64,000 nucleotides of DNA, taken from the NCBI RefSeq assembly GCF_014851675.1, contig NZ_JACVAE010000001.1:744001-808000 (forward strand), read 5' to 3'. Source of the stretch: Rhizobium sp. ARZ01. Its GTDB lineage: Bacteria; Pseudomonadota; Alphaproteobacteria; Rhizobiales; Rhizobiaceae. Within the stretch, counting starts at the first letter, position 1; the number at the start of each line of letters is the position of its first letter. Of this stretch, positions 37,045 to 47,203 are shown piece by piece. The notes under the pieces were generated by a model that made no database searches, was not told the origin of the DNA, and was given only the letters and a program-made list of their open reading frames with translations. The position numbers and the translations under genes were made by a program.

Positions 37045-38204
37045 AAGGCCACGAGAGCGAACAACAAAGACCTGTCTCGGCCCATGTCAGTGGGGCCGGG
37101 CTGAAGCGGCAGGTCGTCTTCTGGCTGCTTGCGCTTGCGGGGCTCGTTCTGTTCCTTTTGGTGTTCAGCTCGATCCTGCTGCCCTTCGTGGCGGGCATGG
37201 CGCTCGCCTATTTCCTTGATCCCGTTGCAGACAAGCTGGAGCGCTTCGGTCTCAGCCGCATCATGGCCACGGTCGTCATCCTGATCGCCTTCATCATCCT
37301 CTTTGCCCTGTCGCTGATGATCGTCATACCGCTGCTGGCGACGCAGGCCTCCGATCTGCTTTCCAAGCTGCCGGGCTACATCGCGCAATTGCAGTCGCTG
37401 GTGACGAGCTTCAATCCCGACATCCTGCCGCCCTGGATCTCGAGCCAGATGGGCACGATCAAGGAAGGCTTTGCCGGCGTTCTCGCCGAGGGTGCCGGAT
37501 TCCTTGGCACGATCTTGAAGCAGATCTGGAACTCCGGTCTCGCGCTCGTCGACATTGTCTCGCTCCTGATCGTCACACCGGTCGTCGCCTTCTATCTGCT
37601 GCTCGACTGGGACCGGATGATCGCCAAGGTGGATAGCTGGGTTCCGCGCCAGCATGTGGAAACCGTGCGCCAGATCGCAACCGAGATGAACACTGCGATC
37701 GCCGGCTTCGTCCGCGGCCAGGGCTCGATCTGCATCATTCTCGGGCTGTTCTATGGCATCGGCCTGACCGCAGTCGGGCTCAATTTCGGTCTGCTGATCG
37801 GCCTCTTCGCGGGCATGATCAGCTTCGTCCCCTACGTCGGCTCCATGGTCGGACTGGTGCTGTCGGTTGGCGTCGCCATCGTGCAGTTCTGGCCGGAGTA
37901 TCTGTGGATCGGCGCCGTCATCTCCATCTTTTTCGCGGGGCAATTCATCGAGGGCAACATCCTGCAGCCGAAGCTGGTCGGCAAGCAGGTGGGCCTGCAC
38001 CCGGTCTGGCTGATGTTCGCGCTGTTTGCCTTCGGCGCGCTGTTCGGTTTCGTCGGGCTGCTCGTCGCCGTCCCGGCCGCCGCCGCCGTCGGCGTGCTTG
38101 TCCGCTTCGGCCTGCAGCGCTACCTTGACAGCGACCTCTATCACGGTCAGGGCAATCCGCCTGCCACCAAGAAGAAAGAGACGGCTTCGAAGACGAAGCC
38201 GTGA
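37008..38204 (+). CDS. AI-2E family transporter (PerM/YhhQ-like membrane protein)
   Basis: 398 residues with about eight hydrophobic segments. Family motifs are FVAGMALAYFLDPVADKLER, the amphipathic LPGYIAQLQSLVTSF domain, PVVAFYLLLDWDRMIAKVDSWVP, and GQFIEGNILQPKLVGKQVGLHPVWLM. ATG 37008 is given; GTG 37041 that forms GTGA with the preceding stop is an equally good alternative. The name AI-2E does not prove autoinducer export. The stop overlaps hdaA's candidate GTG. Confidence 0.9.
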   Translation: MDAPHAKSTSTVKGHESEQQRPVSAHVSGAGLKRQVVFWLLALAGLVLFLLVFSSILLPFVAGMALAYFLDPVADKLERFGLSRIMATVVILIAFIILFALSLMIVIPLLATQASDLLSKLPGYIAQLQSLVTSFNPDILPPWISSQMGTIKEGFAGVLAEGAGFLGTILKQIWNSGLALVDIVSLLIVTPVVAFYLLLDWDRMIAKVDSWVPRQHVETVRQIATEMNTAIAGFVRGQGSICIILGLFYGIGLTAVGLNFGLLIGLFAGMISFVPYVGSMVGLVLSVGVAIVQFWPEYLWIGAVISIFFAGQFIEGNILQPKLVGKQVGLHPVWLMFALFAFGALFGFVGLLVAVPAAAAVGVLVRFGLQRYLDSDLYHGQGNPPATKKKETASKTKP

Positions 38205-38215
38205 CCGGGTATCGT

Positions 38216-38917
38216 ATGAAGTCGCCGAAGGCCATCGAGCAATTGCCGCTTGCGTTCCAGCACGTTCCCGCGTCGGGGCGGGAGGATCTGTTGATCTCCG
38301 ACCCGCTCAGCGCTGCGGTAACGGTGGTGGACGCCTGGCCGAACTGGCCGTCACCGGTGGTTATCCTCGCCGGGCCTGTCGGTTCGGGGAAGTCCCACCT
38401 CGCCGCGATCTGGCAGGAGAAGTCCGGCGCGTCAGAGATTCGTCCGATCGAAGGTGGCGGCGCGGAAGAAGCGGCGGCGGCCGGCCCCGTGCTGTTCGAG
38501 GATGCCGATCGCCGCGGCTTCGACGATCGCAGCCTGTTCCACGTCATCAACAATGTCCGCCAGCACGGCCACACGCTGCTGATCACGACGCGGCTGTGGC
38601 CGATGTCCTGGCCGGTCGAGCTGCCCGACCTGCGCTCGCGGCTGAAGGCGGCGACGGTGGTCGAGATCGGCGAGCCGGACGACGAGTTGCTGTCGCAGGT
38701 CATCGTCAAGCTTTTTGCCGATCGCCAGCTTTTCGTCGACGACCGCCTCGTCGCCTACATGGTCGCCCGGATGGAGCGCTCGCTGGACGCGGCCCAGACG
38801 CTCGTCGAGCGCCTCGATCGCCTTGCGCTTGGGCGCGGCAGCCGCATCACCCGTGCCCTTGCCCAGGAAGTGCTTGGAAACATGGCGGAGGGAGACGGCG
38901 CCGGCTTCGGGGATTGA
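38216..38917 (+). CDS. hdaA: DnaA regulatory inactivator (Hda homologue)
   Basis: 233-residue AAA+ protein that, with the sliding clamp, triggers ATP hydrolysis by DnaA after initiation. QLPLAF near the N-terminus is the clamp-binding motif; the P-loop is GPVGSGKS, and the DnaA-type box-VII and sensor parts are LPDLRSRLKAATVV and ARMERSLDAAQTLVERLDRLAL. ATG 38216 is chosen; a GTG at 38201, overlapping the previous stop, would add five residues. In caulobacter-type alphas, HdaA controls replication, and the position before ppk is common in rhizobia. Confidence 0.93.
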   Translation: MKSPKAIEQLPLAFQHVPASGREDLLISDPLSAAVTVVDAWPNWPSPVVILAGPVGSGKSHLAAIWQEKSGASEIRPIEGGGAEEAAAAGPVLFEDADRRGFDDRSLFHVINNVRQHGHTLLITTRLWPMSWPVELPDLRSRLKAATVVEIGEPDDELLSQVIVKLFADRQLFVDDRLVAYMVARMERSLDAAQTLVERLDRLALGRGSRITRALAQEVLGNMAEGDGAGFGD

Positions 38918-38977
38918 CTGTCACAGAACCGTCGTCAAACTGCTCTACGAGCCTGAAACAAAAAGCAATGGGGCGGT

Positions 38978-41185
38978 ATGGATATGGACGGAGTATCGAC
39001 GACTGTGGAAAGTGCGGAGCAGCCGGCGAGCGAGAGCCTGGCGCCCGTTCAGGAGCTGATGACCAGCCCCGAGCGCTTCGTGAACCGGGAGTTCTCCTGG
39101 CTGCAGTTCAATCGCCGAGTGCTCGAGGAAACCCTCAATACGGCCCATCCGCTGCTCGAACGCGTCCGCTTCCTGTCGATCTCGGCCGCAAATCTCGATG
39201 AGTTCTTCATGGTGCGTGTCGCCGGCCTCGAGGGGCAGGTGCGCCAAGGGATCGCCATGCGCAGCCCCGACGGCAAGACGTCGGCCGAGCAGCTCGACGA
39301 TATCCTCAAGGAAATCGACAACCTGCAGATGGAGCAGCAGGCCTCGCTCGCCGTATTGCAGCAGTACCTCGCCAAGGAAGACATCGTCATCGTTCGGCCG
39401 GCGGCGCTCAAGGCCCAGGACCGCACCTGGCTCGCCCAGGAATTCGAGCAGTCGATCTTTCCGGTTCTGACGCCGCTGTCGATCGATCCGGCCCATCCGT
39501 TCCCCTTCATCCCCAACCTCGGCTTCTCGATGGGGCTGCAGCTCGTCAGCAAGACCGATCGCGAGCCGATGACCGGGCTGCTGCGTCTGCCGCCGGCGCT
39601 CGATCGCTTCATAAGGCTGCCGGATGACGGTGCGGTGATCCGCTACATCACGCTTGAGGATGCGGTCAGCCTGTTCATCGACAGGCTGTTTCCCGGCTAT
39701 GAGGTCCAGGGCTCGGGCACGTTCCGCATCATCCGCGACAGCGATATCGAAGTCGAGGAAGAAGCCGAGGACCTGGTCCGGTTCTTCGAGACGGCGCTCA
39801 AACGCCGCCGGCGCGGGTCGGTGATCCGCATCGAGACCGACTCGGAAATGCCGGCCTCTCTCCGCCAGTTCGTCGTGAATGAACTCGGCGTGCCGGAAAA
39901 TCGCGTCGCCGTTCTGCCTGGCCTGCTTGCGCTCAACGCACTCTCGGAGATCACCAAGGCACCGCGCGACGACCTGCGTTTCGAGCCCTACAACGCCCGC
40001 TTCCCCGAACGCGTTCGCGAGCATGCCGGCGACTGCTTCGCTGCGATCCGCGAAAAGGACATGGTGGTTCACCATCCCTACGAGTCTTTTGATGTGGTGG
40101 TCCAGTTCCTACTCCAGGCTGCGCGGGATCCTGAAGTCGTAGCGATAAAGCAGACGCTCTATCGCACGTCCAACGACAGCCCAATCGTGCGCGCGTTGAT
40201 CGACGCCGCCGAAGCCGGAAAGTCGGTGACGGCATTGGTCGAGCTCAAGGCCCGCTTCGACGAAGAGGCAAATATCCGCTGGGCGCGTGACCTGGAGCGC
40301 GCCGGCGTGCAGGTCGTGTTCGGCTTCATCGAGCTGAAGACGCATTCCAAAATGTCTCTGGTGGTCCGCCGCGAGGAGGGCAAGCTGCGCAGCTACTGCC
40401 ACCTCGGCACGGGCAATTACCATCCGGTGACAGCGAAGATCTATACAGACCTTTCCTTCTTCACCTGCAACACCTCGATCGCCCACGACATGGCGAACAT
40501 CTTCAACTTCATCACCGGTTACGGCCAGCCCGAAGCCGATATGGAGATTGCCGTTTCACCGCACACGCTGCGCCCGCGCATACTCCATCACATCGAGCAG
40601 GAGATCGAGCACGCCAAGGGTGGCCGTCCCGCGGCGATCTGGATGAAGATGAACTCGCTCGTGGATCCTGAGATCATCGACGCCCTCTATCGCGCCAGCC
40701 AGGCAGGTGTGGAAATCGATCTGGTGGTGCGCGGCATCTGCTGCCTGCGGCCGCAGGTACCGGGCCTGTCGGACAACATCCGCGTCAAGTCGATCGTCGG
40801 CCGCTTCCTCGAGCATTCCCGCATCTTCTGTTTCGGCAACGGCCACGGGCTTCCCTCCGAGAATGCGCTTGTCTATATAGGCTCGGCGGACATGATGCCG
40901 CGCAACCTGGACCGGCGGGTCGAGACGCTGGTTCCCCTGACCAACCGCACTGTGCACGAACAGGTACTTTCGCAGATCATGCTGGGCAATCTGATCGACA
41001 ACCAGCAAAGCTATGAGATCCTGCCGGACGGGACTTCGCGGCGCATGCAGGTGCCGCAGGGAACCGAGCCGTTCAATGCGCAGCACTATTTCATGACGAA
41101 CCCGAGCCTTTCCGGCCGGGGTGGCGCCTTGAAGTCGAGCGCTCCGAAAGCGATCGCCGGCTGGAAGAGCCAGCGCAAACGGTGA
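38978..41185 (+). CDS. ppk: Polyphosphate kinase 1
   Basis: 735 residues, normal length for PPK1. It makes polyphosphate from ATP. The N-terminal domain shows [19 protein letters not shown] and [17 protein letters not shown]; the catalytic-domain histidine lies in [13 protein letters not shown], and [12 protein letters not shown] and [17 protein letters not shown] are conserved. The gene is followed by ppx after 12 bases, so synthesis and breakdown are paired. Confidence 0.97.
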   Translation: MDMDGVSTTVESAEQPASESLAPVQELMTSPERFVNREFSWLQFNRRVLEETLNTAHPLLERVRFLSISAANLDEFFMVRVAGLEGQVRQGIAMRSPDGKTSAEQLDDILKEIDNLQMEQQASLAVLQQYLAKEDIVIVRPAALKAQDRTWLAQEFEQSIFPVLTPLSIDPAHPFPFIPNLGFSMGLQLVSKTDREPMTGLLRLPPALDRFIRLPDDGAVIRYITLEDAVSLFIDRLFPGYEVQGSGTFRIIRDSDIEVEEEAEDLVRFFETALKRRRRGSVIRIETDSEMPASLRQFVVNELGVPENRVAVLPGLLALNALSEITKAPRDDLRFEPYNARFPERVREHAGDCFAAIREKDMVVHHPYESFDVVVQFLLQAARDPEVVAIKQTLYRTSNDSPIVRALIDAAEAGKSVTALVELKARFDEEANIRWARDLERAGVQVVFGFIELKTHSKMSLVVRREEGKLRSYCHLGTGNYHPVTAKIYTDLSFFTCNTSIAHDMANIFNFITGYGQPEADMEIAVSPHTLRPRILHHIEQEIEHAKGGRPAAIWMKMNSLVDPEIIDALYRASQAGVEIDLVVRGICCLRPQVPGLSDNIRVKSIVGRFLEHSRIFCFGNGHGLPSENALVYIGSADMMPRNLDRRVETLVPLTNRTVHEQVLSQIMLGNLIDNQQSYEILPDGTSRRMQVPQGTEPFNAQHYFMTNPSLSGRGGALKSSAPKAIAGWKSQRKR

Positions 41186-41197
41186 TATTGGACCCGC

Positions 41198-42718
41198 ATG
41201 GTTGAGTCGGAAGCGCAGGGGCGCCTGCCGGGAATTGCCCCGGTATCGGTCGTGGATATCGGGTCGAACTCCATTCGGCTCGTCATCTACGAGGGGATGA
41301 GCCGCGCGCCCTCGATCCTCTTCAACGAAAAGGTCATGTGCGGCCTCGGCAAGGGGCTCGCCAAGACCGGCCGCATGGACGAGGCGAGCGTCGAACGGGC
41401 TCTGGCCGCCCTTCACCGCTTCAGGGCTCTCTCTCACCAAGCCCGCGCGACGCGCATGTATGCGCTGGCGACTGCGGCCGCACGTGAAGCCGAGAACGGA
41501 CCGGAATTCATCGAGCGGGCCGAGGCGATCCTCGAACACAAGGTGCGTGTTCTGTCCGGCGATGAGGAAGCCTATTTCTCGGCGCTTGGCATCATCAGCG
41601 GCTTCCACGATCCCGATGGCATCGTCGGCGACCTTGGCGGCGGTTCGCTGGAACTGGTCGATGTCGCCGGAGAGGCGATCGGCAAGGGCATGACGCTGCC
41701 GCTTGGCGGCATCCGGCTGTCGGAGGCAGCCGTCGGATCGGTCGCGCAGGCGCGGATCGTCGCACGCAGGAATCTCAAGACCGCCGGGCTTCTGAAGCGG
41801 GGCGAGGGGCGAACCTTCTATGCGGTCGGCGGGACATGGCGAGCGCTCGCCAAACTGCATATGGAAGTAAACAACTATCCCCTGCACATGATGCAGGGCT
41901 ACGAGATCTCCTTTGACGAGGCGATGGATTTCCTCACCTACGTCGTCACGACGAAGGACACCAAAGACCCCGCCTATGCCGCGATTTCCAAGAGCCGCCG
42001 CACGCTCCTGCCCTTCGGCGCCGTCGCGATGCAGGAGGCGATTGCGTTGATGCGGCCGGCGAAAGTTCGATTTTCCGCCCAGGGCGTGCGTGAAGGCTAT
42101 CTCTATTCCTTGCTGCCGGAGAGCGAGAAAGCCCGCGATCCGCTGCTTGCTGCCGCCGACGAACTCGCCATCCTGCGTGCTCGTTCTCCCGAACATGCGC
42201 GAGAACTTGCCGACTGGACCGGTCGCATGATGCCGCTCTTCGGCATCGAGGAGACACGGGAAGAGGGGCGTTACCGGCAGGCGGCCTGCCTGCTTGCCGA
42301 CATCAGCTGGCGGGCGCATCCCGACTATCGCGGCCTGCAGGCGATGAACATCATCTCGCACGGTACTTTCACCGGCATCAGCCATCCCGGCCGCGCCTAC
42401 ATTGCGCTCGCCAACTACTACCGCTTCGAGGGCCTCAACGACGACGGTGCATCGGGCCCGCTCGCGGCAATCGCGACCCCGAGAATGCTGTCGCTGGCAA
42501 AGCTCTTGGGCGGTCTGTTGCGCATCGTCTACCTGTTCTCAGCCTCCATGCCCGGCATCGTCCCGCGACTTTCGATCCGCAAGTCTTGCGAGCCGGAGCT
42601 GGATCTCGAATTTGTCGTCCCTGCCGAGTATTCGGAGTTTGCCGGCGAACGCATCGAGGGCCGCCTGCAGCAATTGGCAAAGCTCACCGGCCTGAAACTG
42701 GCATTCTGCTTCGAATAG
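41198..42718 (+). CDS. ppx: Exopolyphosphatase / guanosine-pentaphosphatase family
   Basis: 506 residues. Actin-like ATPase-fold motifs are VVDIGSNSIRLVIYEG (phosphate 1), SGDEEAYFSALGIISG and VGDLGGGSLELVDV (phosphate 2), with the C-terminal helical domain including the H-P-D segment (SWRAHPDYRG, HGTFTGISHPGRAYIAL). It degrades polyphosphate processively and may hydrolyse pppGpp. Confidence 0.95.
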   Translation: MVESEAQGRLPGIAPVSVVDIGSNSIRLVIYEGMSRAPSILFNEKVMCGLGKGLAKTGRMDEASVERALAALHRFRALSHQARATRMYALATAAAREAENGPEFIERAEAILEHKVRVLSGDEEAYFSALGIISGFHDPDGIVGDLGGGSLELVDVAGEAIGKGMTLPLGGIRLSEAAVGSVAQARIVARRNLKTAGLLKRGEGRTFYAVGGTWRALAKLHMEVNNYPLHMMQGYEISFDEAMDFLTYVVTTKDTKDPAYAAISKSRRTLLPFGAVAMQEAIALMRPAKVRFSAQGVREGYLYSLLPESEKARDPLLAAADELAILRARSPEHARELADWTGRMMPLFGIEETREEGRYRQAACLLADISWRAHPDYRGLQAMNIISHGTFTGISHPGRAYIALANYYRFEGLNDDGASGPLAAIATPRMLSLAKLLGGLLRIVYLFSASMPGIVPRLSIRKSCEPELDLEFVVPAEYSEFAGERIEGRLQQLAKLTGLKLAFCFE

Positions 42719-42748
42719 CCGGGAGTTGCCGCCCCAACTGTTCAGCTT

Positions 42749-43321
42749 TCAACGCTGCCTCGGCAATACGGTCAGCACCCGTTGGATGAAGCCCTGAAAC
42801 TCGGCCATGTAGTCTTTCAGGAACTGGGCCGTTGAAGCTCGCGTCACCTCGCCGTCGTCCTTGATCAGGTCGGGCGTGAACTGAATGTAGGCTTCCGGGG
42901 CGTTCATCTGCGGCGAGTTGCAGAAGCTCAGAATGCTGCGCAGGTGTTGCTGTCCGACGGCGGTGCCGATCGAACCGGGCGACGTGCCGATGACAGCCGA
43001 TGGCTTGCGGCTGAAGGAGTTCTGGCCGTAAGGCCTGCTCCCCCAGTCGATGGCGTTCTTCAACGCGCCCGGAATGGAGCGGTTATATTCCGGCGTGACG
43101 AACAGAACGGCGTCGATCGAGGCAATCGCTTCCTTGAATTTTTTGGCGGATTCCGGGAAGTCGGCATCGTAGTCGTAACAGTAGAGCGGCAAATCCCGTA
43201 TGGGGATTTCCCGCATATCCAGTTGAGGGGGCGCCAGGCGGGTGAGCGCCAGCGCCAGTTTGCGATTTATCGACTGGGAAGAAAGGCTACCGACCAGATA
43301 GCCGACCTCATAGCGAGCCAT
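42749..43321 (-). CDS. NADPH-dependent FMN reductase family protein
   Basis: 190-residue flavodoxin-fold protein: VGSLSSQSINRKLALAL (phosphate-binding S-x-S-x-N), TPEYNRSIPGALKNAIDW (flavin-ring motif with the YN-x-S-x-PG-x-LKNAID signature) and IGTSPGSIGTAVGQQHLRSIL. It reduces flavins or quinones with NADPH. ATG 43321 is chosen over the longer start. Confidence 0.93.
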   Translation of the reverse strand: MARYEVGYLVGSLSSQSINRKLALALTRLAPPQLDMREIPIRDLPLYCYDYDADFPESAKKFKEAIASIDAVLFVTPEYNRSIPGALKNAIDWGSRPYGQNSFSRKPSAVIGTSPGSIGTAVGQQHLRSILSFCNSPQMNAPEAYIQFTPDLIKDDGEVTRASTAQFLKDYMAEFQGFIQRVLTVLPRQR

Positions 43322-43402
43322 TGGGAATCCTTTCGGCACCGACAGCGACACGATCAGCCCCAGCCGACTATGCTCTTGCCGGCATCATTTGTCACTGCGC
43401 CC

Positions 43403-43430
43403 GGGGGGGGGGGGCGGCATCAGCCGCCCC
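43403..43430. repeat. G12 homopolymer joined to a terminator-like hairpin
   Basis: Twelve consecutive G at 43403-43414, whose last four bases are also the start of a GGGGCGGC-ATCA-GCCGCCCC hairpin (43411-43430). On the minus strand the hairpin follows the phytase-like gene and ends in a C-run rather than T-run, so it could be a weak or imprecise terminator. Confidence 0.6.
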
Positions 43431-43447
43431 TTTCAATTTCGGCCCGA

Positions 43448-44806
43448 TTACTTGGCCTTCAGCAATTCACCCGCCTCAAGCAGAACGAACTCGTTGTCGT
43501 CGGCCTTGTCGACGAAGCGGCCGGCGGAGAAGGGCAGGTTGTTGTCGTTGCCGACGATGATGTGCGTGTCGTCCACCCGGTCGACGTTCTCGATCGTCAG
43601 GAACGGCATGTCGTAGAAGCCGTCGCCGCCTCCCTGGCGCTTCCTGTTGTCGGGATCGGCAACCTTCAGCAGGTCGATGTAGCCGATCTTGCGCACGGCC
43701 TTGCCGACGTTTGCGTCGCTCATCTCGATCTTGTAGATGCGCTTCACCTTCGAGGCGACCGCGAAGCAATCCGGCTTCGGATCCTTCGGGTCGGCGCAGG
43801 CCTTGTCCGCCGTGCCGACGCCGTTGTCGCGTTCGATTACGAGCGCCGTCGTCTCGTCCAGCATGTTGAAGTCGCCAATCGCCTCGCCGCCCTCGGCCAG
43901 CGGGTAGAGCCAGCTGCGGCCCGTCCAGGCCTTGGTGGCGACGTCGAATTCGACAATGCGGAGCGCCGGACGACCGTCCGCCTGCTCGACCGATTCATTG
44001 TCGACCCACAGCGGCCCTTCCAGCAGGCCGTAGAGCTTGGATCCGTCCTTCGACAGCGCCATGCCCTCGTAGCCGCCCGAACGCTTCAGGTTGAAGACCG
44101 GCATCTTCTTCGACGGATCTGCCGGCACGGTCAGTGTCGGGTTGTCCGGCGACAGAACTGGCTTGCCGTCGATGACGGTCGCAACGACGTCTGTGAGCTT
44201 GCCGTCCCGGTCGAACTTCAGGATGTAGGGGCCGAATTCCTCGCCGATCCAGAAGCCGTCCTCGACCGGCTGGATCGATTCCACGTCGAAGTCGCCGCCG
44301 GTCAGGTAGCGGGTTGCGGAACCTTCCATCACGATCGGGAAGGGCGCCTTCCGGTCCGGATCGGAGAGGAACACCGTCTTGACCGGTTCCATCGTGCCCT
44401 TGTCCCAGTCGAACTTGACGTTGTGGAGCATAAGCATCGCGTCGGTCGAGTTCAGCTTGTTGCCGAAGCCGTTGTCCGACAGCGTCCAGAACGTGCCATC
44501 GTCCATCGCCTTGATGCCGGAAAAGCCCTGCATCGGCTGACCGTCGAACGGCAGTGACAGGCCGGTCGGGCGCACGCCGTCCTTACCGGCAACGGTGCCG
44601 AGTTGTACGGCCCGCTTGCGGTCGGCCGTCGTGAACTTGCCCGAAGTCTTCAGGTAGTCGGCAGCATCGGCGGGTGCAGCGATGATCGTGTTTGCGGGAA
44701 GGATCGCATGCGCCTTCAGCGTCGCGGGAAACTCGGTGTCGCCGGCAAGTGCGGTACCGGAGAGGAGAAAGGCGAGCGCTGCGCCGGCCAGGAGCGATTT
44801 CGTCAT
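43448..44806 (-). CDS. Exported phytase-like esterase (beta-propeller)
   Basis: 452 residues: signal peptide MTKSLLAGAALAFLLSGTALA, then the family with PTGLSLPFDGQPMQGFSGIKAM, TFWTLSDNGFGNKLNSTDAMLML, SVEDGFWIGEEFGPYILKFD-type blade and YEGMALSKDGSKLYGLLEGPLW. These are the phytase-like/esterase-like beta-propeller domain. Residues such as the GNDNN loop near 425 may bind calcium. Activity on phytate is not certain. ATG 44806 fits the signal peptide. Confidence 0.87.
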   Translation of the reverse strand: MTKSLLAGAALAFLLSGTALAGDTEFPATLKAHAILPANTIIAAPADAADYLKTSGKFTTADRKRAVQLGTVAGKDGVRPTGLSLPFDGQPMQGFSGIKAMDDGTFWTLSDNGFGNKLNSTDAMLMLHNVKFDWDKGTMEPVKTVFLSDPDRKAPFPIVMEGSATRYLTGGDFDVESIQPVEDGFWIGEEFGPYILKFDRDGKLTDVVATVIDGKPVLSPDNPTLTVPADPSKKMPVFNLKRSGGYEGMALSKDGSKLYGLLEGPLWVDNESVEQADGRPALRIVEFDVATKAWTGRSWLYPLAEGGEAIGDFNMLDETTALVIERDNGVGTADKACADPKDPKPDCFAVASKVKRIYKIEMSDANVGKAVRKIGYIDLLKVADPDNRKRQGGGDGFYDMPFLTIENVDRVDDTHIIVGNDNNLPFSAGRFVDKADDNEFVLLEAGELLKAK

Positions 44807-45043
44807 GGAATTCACCTTGTTGTGGAAGGATCGAACATCGTCCCGATAGGTGTTGCGCATGACCGCTGCTTGACAGTTGGCTGAAGCTTTCGTGACGGAA
44901 GCTGCTTGCGGGGCGTTATCCAGCGTTTGGACACAGGGTGCCGCAACGCCGCCGGCAGGCTGCGCCAAAAGTGTCCATTGTTGCGATGGCAGGAAGCGCT
45001 ATCTTCCAAAAGTGTGGGGTGCCGAAAAAGGGAGGGAGAGAGA

Positions 45044-45412
45044 ATGACTGTCAGGCGGATTGATCATGTTCAACTGGCGATGCCCGCGGGGCAGGAGGAG
45101 GCAGCGCGTGCCTTCTATCAAGGCTTGCTCGGGTTGAATGAAGTGGAAAAGCCATCGCATCTGGCGGCACGAGGAGGCTGTTGGTTCGAAGCCGATGGCG
45201 TCAAGGTACACCTTGGCGTTGATCCCGATTTCAGGCCGGCAAAGAAAGCCCATCCCGGATTTGTTGTCGACGACCTTTCAGACGTCTGTGCCACACTGGA
45301 AGCGGCAGGGTTTCGCGCCGTCTCCGATCAACCGCTTGACGGGTATGTGCGAAAGTATGTGAACGACCCTTTCGGCAATCGTATCGAATTGATGCAGGTT
45401 CTTGCGGACTAG
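45044..45412 (+). CDS. VOC family protein (glyoxalase/dioxygenase superfamily)
   Basis: 122 residues with a single vicinal-oxygen-chelate fold: RIDHVQLAMPAGQEEAARAFYQGLLGL, WFEADGVKVHLGVDPDFRPAKKAHPGFVV, and DPFGNRIELMQVL with the metal-ligand Glu. The ATG at 45044 has GGGAGGGAGAG upstream. Substrate unknown. Confidence 0.88.
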   Translation: MTVRRIDHVQLAMPAGQEEAARAFYQGLLGLNEVEKPSHLAARGGCWFEADGVKVHLGVDPDFRPAKKAHPGFVVDDLSDVCATLEAAGFRAVSDQPLDGYVRKYVNDPFGNRIELMQVLAD

Positions 45413-45616
45413 ATTTTCCCCTACGGAGCGAAAGTTGCCGTCCGTGACATCTGCTTTATGAGATCGGGAAATCGCTGCGACGAACGTTCAGCTTTGATAA
45501 ACTCGGGGTCCCGGTTTGCCGCCCCCGCGAATACCATCACGACGGCAGGCAGACGCCTTCGATTTCAGCGCCGGACGCGCCGTCGCAGCGGCGGCGTTTG
45601 GCTTGGAGGCAGCATC

Positions 45617-46420
45617 ATGACCGCGCCTGAATCCCCACTTGGTCCCGCAGAAGTATACGACGCCCACTTCGTCCCCGCACTTTTCGCGCAGTGGGGGCCT
45701 GTGGTCGCGGCGGACGCGTCGGTACGAGCGGGCAATCATGTGCTCGACGTCGCCTGTGGCACGGGCGCGCTGACGCTCGCGGTTGCCTCCATCGTTGGCC
45801 CGGCCGGGTCGGTGGTCGGACTGGACGCGAACCCCGAGATGCTGGACGTGGCGCGCAAAAAGGATACGCGCATCGAGTGGCTGGAGGGCGCGGCCGAAGC
45901 GTTGCCGCTGGCTGACGACAGCTTCGACGCCGTCGTCAGCCAGTTCGGCCTCATGTTCTTCCAGGACAGGCCGCAGGCCCTGCGTGAGATGATGCGGGTA
46001 CTGAAACCGGGCGGCCGGTTGGCGGTCGCCGTCTGCGACAGCGTCGACAATTCGCCGGGCTACAGCGCCTTTGCACAGCTGCTGGATCGTTTATTCGGCA
46101 GGGAGGTCGGCGACGCCTTCCGGGCGCCGTTCGTTCTTGGGGATGCCAAGCAGTTGCAGGACATTTGCCGGGAGGCGGGCATTGGAAATGCAAAAGTCGC
46201 CCGGCGAAACGGAAGGGTTCGCTTTCACTCGATCGATGCGCTCGTCTCGACGGAGCGTGCCTGCGTGTGGACGCTCGGCGGCGTGCTCACAGACGATCAG
46301 TTTGCCCGGATTCTGAAGGAGTCGCAGACGGTCCTGCAGCCATTCGTGATCGACGGAGGGGCGATCGAGTTCGACATGCCTGCCCTGATCGTTATGGCGC
46401 AGAAAGCCGGGCCTGCCTGA
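45617..46420 (+). CDS. Class I SAM-dependent methyltransferase (UbiE/Cfa-like)
   Basis: 267 residues. The SAM site VLDVACGTGALTLAVASIVG, then VVGLDANPEMLDVARKKD, and MMRVLKPGGRLAVAV fit a methyltransferase type 11. A GGAGGC site precedes ATG 45617. The C-terminal helical part (SIDALVSTERACVWTL) is typical of the ubiquinone/menaquinone-type subgroup but no substrate is inferred. Confidence 0.88.
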   Translation: MTAPESPLGPAEVYDAHFVPALFAQWGPVVAADASVRAGNHVLDVACGTGALTLAVASIVGPAGSVVGLDANPEMLDVARKKDTRIEWLEGAAEALPLADDSFDAVVSQFGLMFFQDRPQALREMMRVLKPGGRLAVAVCDSVDNSPGYSAFAQLLDRLFGREVGDAFRAPFVLGDAKQLQDICREAGIGNAKVARRNGRVRFHSIDALVSTERACVWTLGGVLTDDQFARILKESQTVLQPFVIDGGAIEFDMPALIVMAQKAGPA

Positions 46421-46437
46421 AGCTGCCGGCAGGGCCG

Positions 46438-47127
46438 CTAATCACCAGAAAGTTGGCTCATGCGATCAAGCCATGCGGTGAGCCTTGATCGTTGGCGGAC
46501 CAGGCCATGCTGATCGAAGTGGTGAACACAAAAATGCGCCCAGCTGTCTTCGAACGCCATCTCCATATCCCCTGTGATCGTGGTCGTGCCGAGCCCGATC
46601 TCTGCGTAGGTAAACTCGAAACTGCCGCTAGGACGCGCCATCGCGATGTGGAACGGTTGACCGGTAAACTCGTTGATCGATGGCCGGCCGCTGCTGCGCA
46701 TGACGCCGGGTATCTCCACTCTGGCGGTTCTGAGTTCCAGATCCGCTTCTAGATAAATCGGCAGGAACAGCGTCTCGCAAAACTCAGAGCACGTCGTCGC
46801 GAAAACGGAGAAAAGATTGCTGAGTGGTTCGCCTGCTTCGCCTGAGATGATCTTCTCGAGCGCGATCCGTTGAGCCTTGTCCGCACGCTCGTCGATAACG
46901 ATCTGGCGTCGGCCGTGCCCATCCTTGATTTCACCGGGCCACTTGAACAGCGCCGCCCAGTTCAGCCCGGCGATCGGCGTATCGCCGAAGTGGCCATCAA
47001 CGATGTTGCCGACGAACGCCGACTGGCAATAGCCGTGGGTGCTCGGCAAGTTGAACTGGCAGCCGCAATTCATCGCGCAATTGCAGTTGTCGTAGGTCTC
47101 ACTCTTGAATAGCCATTGATCCGCCAT
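46438..47127 (-). CDS. DUF1326 domain-containing protein
   Basis: 229 residues with the N-terminal Cys cluster of DUF1326: YDNCNCAMNCGCQFNLPSTHGYC. Five cysteines in the first 35 residues suggest a metal site. No characterised function; the family is widespread in soil bacteria. It is separated by 76 bp from the phosphatase gene on the same strand. Confidence 0.8.
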   Translation of the reverse strand: MADQWLFKSETYDNCNCAMNCGCQFNLPSTHGYCQSAFVGNIVDGHFGDTPIAGLNWAALFKWPGEIKDGHGRRQIVIDERADKAQRIALEKIISGEAGEPLSNLFSVFATTCSEFCETLFLPIYLEADLELRTARVEIPGVMRSSGRPSINEFTGQPFHIAMARPSGSFEFTYAEIGLGTTTITGDMEMAFEDSWAHFCVHHFDQHGLVRQRSRLTAWLDRMSQLSGD

Positions 47128-47203
47128 CCCTCCGATCCTCCCTGAGTTGTTCCGCCAATCCCGTGCTGGCGAACAGTTTGGATGAATTCAACAGGTTCGG
47201 ACC

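Noticed and set aside
43403..43414. Phase-variable contingency tract
   Set aside because: The G12 run is intergenic and not within a promoter spacer I can identify, so phase variation is not supported.
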